18,954 bases of DNA from Syntrophales bacterium (lineage in GTDB: Bacteria > Desulfobacterota > Syntrophia > Syntrophales > UBA2210), in contig JALNXD010000054.1 in assembly GCA_023230565.1 (NCBI GenBank), positions 1 to 18,954 of the forward strand, given 5' to 3'. Of this stretch, positions 15,981-18,954 are shown piece after piece. The translations under genes were made by a program, and so were the position numbers. A model generated the notes under the pieces. The model did not search any database, was not told the DNA's origin, and was given only the letters and a program-made list of their open reading frames with translations. How positions within the stretch are numbered: position 1 is the stretch's first letter; every line of letters begins with the position of its first letter.

Positions 15981-18083
15981 ATGGCCGAGGTACAAAAATA
16001 CTACAACCCAAGAGAAGAAATTCTCAGACACAGGAGGCAAAAAGAAAACGTCCAAACGCAAAAACGGCTTCACAGGCAAAAAGCGAAGCACTTTCACCGC
16101 ATGAAAGCCGAAATCGAACCTGAATTGAAGAGCGTGTTATCCCGTATCGGAAAACCGGAAGCGGCAGATTTCGTGCCGGATCCATTTCAAACAGACGCAT
16201 TGAAAGCCATCACAAAAACAGATTGCCTCGTATCGGCACCTACAGGTTCAGGTAAGACATGGATCGCCCAGGAAGCTATCGCCCACACGCTGGCGAATGG
16301 AGGACGGTGCTGGTATGCGTCGCCACTTAAGGCACTTTCGAATGCCAAGTGGGTCGAATTCGGCAATATTTTTGGCCCTGAAAAAGTGGGAATCCTCACA
16401 GGGGATACCAAAGAGAACGCTGAAGCACCTGTAATAGTGGGAACTACTGAAATCCTTCGTAATCAGCTTTATGATGCAATGCACACAGGAGAAATGCTGA
16501 ACTGCAACCTGGTGATCCTCGATGAGGCCCATTTTCTCGGAGACGAAGATAGAGGTGTGGTATGGGAAGAAGTGATGATCTATCTTCCTGCTCGCATCAA
16601 CATGCTGCTTCTCTCCGCAACCATTGGAAATTCGGGGGAAATAGCCGGATGGCTCGAATCGATACGGAACAAGCGGTGTGTCGTCATAGAAGAGACGAAA
16701 AGGCCGGTTCCTTTGTATCCACTTTTTCTCCATCCTTCAGGAAGAATACTGCCCCTTCTTGCCAACAGGTCCCTTCACGGCAAAGTCGCCGCCTATATTG
16801 AGAAATCCGGACAAAGCACGCGGTTCAGAAGGCTTGAACCTTTTGATGATATTCTTGGAGTCTTGAAAGAAGTCAATTTGCTGCCGGCACTTTTCTTTCT
16901 CAAATCGAGGGAAGAATGCAATGCCGCCGTCGCATGCTGCCGCAGATACGCAATAAGAGAAGATAAAGAACCCTTCGAGAAGGAACTCGAAAATTATCTC
17001 GAAAAGCATCCTTTTTTGAAAGATCACAAGCAACTATGGGGGTTAAAGAAGCTTCGGGTAGGCGCCCATCACGGAGGACAGCTTCCGGCATGGAAGTTTC
17101 TTGTGGAGCATATGATGAAAAGCGGTTACCTTGATGCCGTTTTTGCCACATCGACTGTGGCTGCCGGCGTGAATTTTCCGGCCCGGACTGTCGTGCTCTT
17201 TAATTCCGATCGTTACAACGGTCATGAATTCATTCCTCTTGATGCCACGGCTTTTCACCAGATGACGGGAAGAGCAGGAAGAAGAGGACTGGACAAAATC
17301 GGATTTATGGTGGCTTTCCCCGGCCGGTTTATGGACCTTTATCATATAAGGAGTCTGCTTGCCAAAAGGCCGGGGAGGATATCGAGCCAGATTAAAAACG
17401 ATTTTTCCATGGTTTTGAATCTGCTGCTTTCGCACCGCCCGGACGAAATCAGGATTATTTTCGAAGCTTCCCTTGCCGATTTCCAGCCATCACGGAAAAG
17501 AAAGCCTCAAAGCAGAAGCCTGTGGCAGGAGTTTAACAGATACCTCGCATTCCTGAAACAGGAGGGCTATGTCGATGATCGATATTTTCTCACAGAAAAG
17601 GGAATCTGGACTTCACAGCTTCGTCTTGACCAGCCAATACTTATCTCCCAATGCGTTGAAGAAAAAGTATTTCCTGAACAAGATCCCGTCCTTTTGGCTG
17701 CCGTGGTCGCCCCCTTCGTGTACGACCGGAGCCAAGATATAGCCCTTGCAAAAACCGGAATCCCTAAAAAATTGAGAAGGGCCTATTCACAGATTATTCA
17801 TGCGGTAAAACCCGTTGCAGAAAGAATGGAGAATGCAGGCTTTGAGGTATCGCCTCTATTTCCATGGCCTGCGCTCGCAATATATCATTGGTCACGCGGA
17901 TTGGACTGGAACCTTATTACCAGAACTCTCCGCATTGCCGATGGCGATTTGGCAATGCTTGTGACAAGAACCGCCGACAACCTTCAGCAGATCGCTTCAC
18001 TTGCCGATACGCATCCAAAGATAGCTTCTTGTGCAATTGAGGCAAAAAAACGCATTATGAGAGAACCGGTCCTGTTTGAGTAA
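15981..18083 (+). CDS. DEAD/DEAH-box helicase, Ski2-like
   Basis: A 700-residue superfamily 2 helicase of the Ski2/Mtr4-like type. An arginine/lysine-rich N-terminus (residues 11-45) precedes the core: Q-like PDPFQTDALKAI (67-78), Walker A APTGSGKT (86-93), motif Ia ASPLKALSNAKW, GTTEILRNQL (154-163), Walker B DEAH (181-184), motif III SAT (212-214), and in RecA domain 2 FATSTVAAGVNFPARTVV and motif VI QMTGRAGRRG (427-436). The C-terminal part resembles the winged-helix and helical domains of the family. Such enzymes unwind RNA or DNA with ATP; the substrate of bacterial members is mostly unknown. The frame is closed by a stop at 15945-15947 and no start lies between, so the ATG at 15981 is the first possible; its ribosome binding site is poor (GCAGG 12 nt away). 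Confidence 0.9.
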   Translation: MAEVQKYYNPREEILRHRRQKENVQTQKRLHRQKAKHFHRMKAEIEPELKSVLSRIGKPEAADFVPDPFQTDALKAITKTDCLVSAPTGSGKTWIAQEAIAHTLANGGRCWYASPLKALSNAKWVEFGNIFGPEKVGILTGDTKENAEAPVIVGTTEILRNQLYDAMHTGEMLNCNLVILDEAHFLGDEDRGVVWEEVMIYLPARINMLLLSATIGNSGEIAGWLESIRNKRCVVIEETKRPVPLYPLFLHPSGRILPLLANRSLHGKVAAYIEKSGQSTRFRRLEPFDDILGVLKEVNLLPALFFLKSREECNAAVACCRRYAIREDKEPFEKELENYLEKHPFLKDHKQLWGLKKLRVGAHHGGQLPAWKFLVEHMMKSGYLDAVFATSTVAAGVNFPARTVVLFNSDRYNGHEFIPLDATAFHQMTGRAGRRGLDKIGFMVAFPGRFMDLYHIRSLLAKRPGRISSQIKNDFSMVLNLLLSHRPDEIRIIFEASLADFQPSRKRKPQSRSLWQEFNRYLAFLKQEGYVDDRYFLTEKGIWTSQLRLDQPILISQCVEEKVFPEQDPVLLAAVVAPFVYDRSQDIALAKTGIPKKLRRAYSQIIHAVKPVAERMENAGFEVSPLFPWPALAIYHWSRGLDWNLITRTLRIADGDLAMLVTRTADNLQQIASLADTHPKIASCAIEAKKRIMREPVLFE

Positions 18084-18092
18084 TGAATCACA

Positions 18093-18139
18093 GAAGCGCT
18101 TCATTCCGGATGCGCGCTTCGGATTACATCGGCTTTTTT
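18093..18139 (+). terminator. Possible terminator of the helicase gene
   Basis: GAAGCGC (18093-18099) pairs with GCGCTTC (18114-18120) around a 14-nt loop, and six T residues occur at 18134-18139, 13 nt further on. The stem is 9 nt after the stop codon, but the T tract is too far for a classical terminator. Confidence 0.35.
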
Positions 18140-18230
18140 ATGAGGCCGGCTTATGATAAATTCACAGATCATAAATGCGGGGATGTTTTATGCTGAAGAA
18201 GCTTTTTGCAAGACATTTGTCATTTGTTTC

Positions 18231-18260
18231 TTGACAGAAGGAGGCGGATCAGTATATAGA
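18231..18260 (+). promoter_or_regulatory. Promoter of tRNA-Glu
   Basis: A perfect TTGACA (18231-18236) is followed after 16 nt by TATATA (18253-18258), or after 18 nt by TATAGA (18255-18260). This is a strong sigma-70-type promoter about 45 nt before the tRNA. Confidence 0.7.
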
Positions 18261-18305
18261 CCCGACTTCTGTACAAACACGTGTTCTTGAAAGTAAGTAC
18301 TATGC

Positions 18306-18381
18306 GTCCCCATCGTCTAGAGGCCTAGGACACTGGCCTTTCACGCCGGCGACCGGGGTTCGACTCCCCGTGGGGACGCCA
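18306..18381 (+). tRNA. tRNA-Glu (anticodon TTC)
   Basis: A 76-nt cloverleaf. Acceptor GTCCCCA pairs with TGGGGAC, the anticodon loop CTTTCAC holds TTC, the T arm CGGGGTTCGACTCCCCG is canonical, the discriminator is G, and CCA is encoded. It reads GAA and GAG. The 3' end of this gene is a common integration target in other genomes, but no duplicated 3' end was seen in the window. Confidence 0.97.
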
Positions 18382-18389
18382 AATAATAA

Positions 18390-18437
18390 AATTAAGGGGT
18401 TAGGGCACTTGCTTTAACCCCTTAATTGTTTAATTTT
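18390..18437 (+). terminator. Terminator of tRNA-Glu
   Basis: A perfect 13-bp stem pairs 18390-18402 (AATTAAGGGGTTA) with 18415-18427 (TAACCCCTTAATT) around a 12-nt loop, followed by GTTTAATTTT. It starts 8 nt after the tRNA. Its core GGGGTTA/TAACCCC is the same as in the tRNA-Lys terminator. Confidence 0.85.
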
Positions 18438-18538
18438 AAATCCTACCCCGCACTATACCCCGCAGACCCGTCTGTTTTTGCTATTTTTCAGCTTTTGGCA
18501 CAGATAAAAATTGGATTCAGCGTCTTTCGTTTCTATAA

Positions 18539-18868
18539 TCACAAATCTTTCTGCTTTGCTGCCATGTCTTGGAGTTCAGCCTCATAGGTTTCATAGCTTC
18601 CAAGATGTGCACGCATGAGGCTACGCCAAAGCTTACCATGATTGGGAACATGGTAGTGGAGCAATTCATGGACAATCACATAATCCTGCAGCTTATCATG
18701 AAACTTCAAAAGCTCCGTGTCGAAGGTAAGCCGTCCGGCTGTCGAGTATGACGCCCATTTGTTCTGCATGGAGCGCAGTGTAATGGATGTGACGGGTGCA
18801 TCAAGGCTTTTCGCCCAGATTCGGACACGATTGAAAATTATCAGTGTAAATTGACCCAGTTTTTTCAT
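18539..18868 (-). pseudogene. YgjP-like (DUF45/M48-type) zinc metallopeptidase, 5' end replaced by an insertion sequence
   Basis: The present frame encodes 109 residues. The zinc site HELLHYHVPNH (HExxH plus a third histidine) lies at about residues 68-78, preceded by the family signature SMQNKWASYSTAGRLTFDTELL. YgjP/WLM-like metallopeptidases of this type are often near restriction-modification genes; their substrates are mostly unknown. The start codon and first eight codons (MKKLGQFT, 18845-18868) coincide with repeats that look like the left end of an IS21-type element, so the native start and promoter appear to have been lost. Short members of this family exist, so the catalytic domain may be nearly complete; whether the fragment is still expressed is unknown. 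Ribosome binding would depend on GGGTGG within the IS end. Confidence 0.62.
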
Positions 18869-18954
18869 GAAAACTGACCCACCCTGGGTAGAATGCTCCC
18901 ATCGATGAGGTTGGGAGGAGAGAGAGGTGATCAGTATGGAAGACTGGGTAACGA
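18845..18954 (+). mobile_element. Left end of an IS21-family insertion sequence (partial)
   Basis: The element seems to start at TGT (18845). Two related repeats follow, AAATTGACCCAG (18848-18859) and AAACTGACCCACC, a pattern of multiple terminal repeats known for IS21-type ends. The start of an istA-like gene follows within about 80 nt. The right end, istB and any target-site duplication lie outside the window. Confidence 0.6.
18936..18954 (+). CDS. istA: IstA-like IS21 transposase, first codons only
   Basis: ATG at 18936 begins MEDWVT, preceded by GAGAGG 8 nt upstream; an in-frame GTG at 18927 (MISMEDWVT) with GGGAGG upstream is an alternative. The start MEDWV together with IS21-like terminal repeats is what points to IstA. 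Only six codons are visible, so the call rests mostly on context. Confidence 0.5.

Noticed and set aside
15846..16097. 83-codon minus-strand frame before the helicase
   Set aside because: It overlaps the start of the helicase on the opposite strand and shows neither a good start signal nor a family resemblance.
18306..18954. Integrated genomic island at tRNA-Glu
   Set aside because: No integrase gene and no second copy of the tRNA 3' end occur in the window; only an IS end is seen.

Overview
The window looks like chromosomal DNA of an anaerobic, Gram-negative bacterium of the deltaproteobacterial (Desulfobacterota) type. This is inferred from protein style: a large secreted protein with golvesin-like domains, a DUF362 protein, an anaerobe-flavoured biotin synthase, a Ski2-like helicase, and strong GGAGG ribosome binding sites. 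No marker gene fixes the species.

Layout. (1) 1-1259, minus: the N-terminal part of a secreted multidomain protein (signal peptide, FN3, golvesin-like, cadherin-like Ig, second golvesin-like) that runs off the left edge. (2) 1260-1731: a hairpin-containing intergenic stretch, then on the plus strand an intact IS1595-type transposase-like gene that appears to have lost its catalytic residues, closed by a strong terminator. (3) 2722-7870, minus: a compact biotin operon in the order birA-bioA-bioF-bioD-bioB, preceded by a near-perfect BirA operator. Three junctions are tightly coupled (1-nt gap, ATGA overlap, ATGA overlap). BioA, BioF, BioD and BioB cover pimeloyl thioester to biotin; BirA attaches biotin to proteins and probably represses the operon. 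No pimeloyl-synthesis gene (bioC, bioH, bioW, bioZ) is present. (4) 7963-13714, minus: a universal stress protein, a large DUF362 protein with an EF-hand-like loop, TatD nuclease, and two Opp/Dpp-type ABC permeases without ATPase or binding protein. (5) 13867-14697, minus: a sugar-phosphate isomerase/epimerase-like TIM-barrel protein. (6) 15025-18381, plus: tRNA-Lys(TTT), a lysine-rich coiled-coil protein, a Ski2-like DEAH helicase and tRNA-Glu(TTC). (7) 18539-end: a YgjP-like metallopeptidase gene whose 5' end is overwritten by the left end of an IS21-type insertion sequence; the first codons of istA are visible at the right edge.

Most of the window is ordinary housekeeping and metabolic DNA. 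The points that merit a second look are the non-canonical iron-sulfur ligands of BioB, the transposase-like protein without a DDE motif, the BirA operator placed against a birA start that lacks a ribosome binding site, the IS21/metallopeptidase junction, the EF-hand-bearing DUF362 protein, and unexplained hairpins in two intergenic stretches. I found no CRISPR array, phage module or clear defence system.
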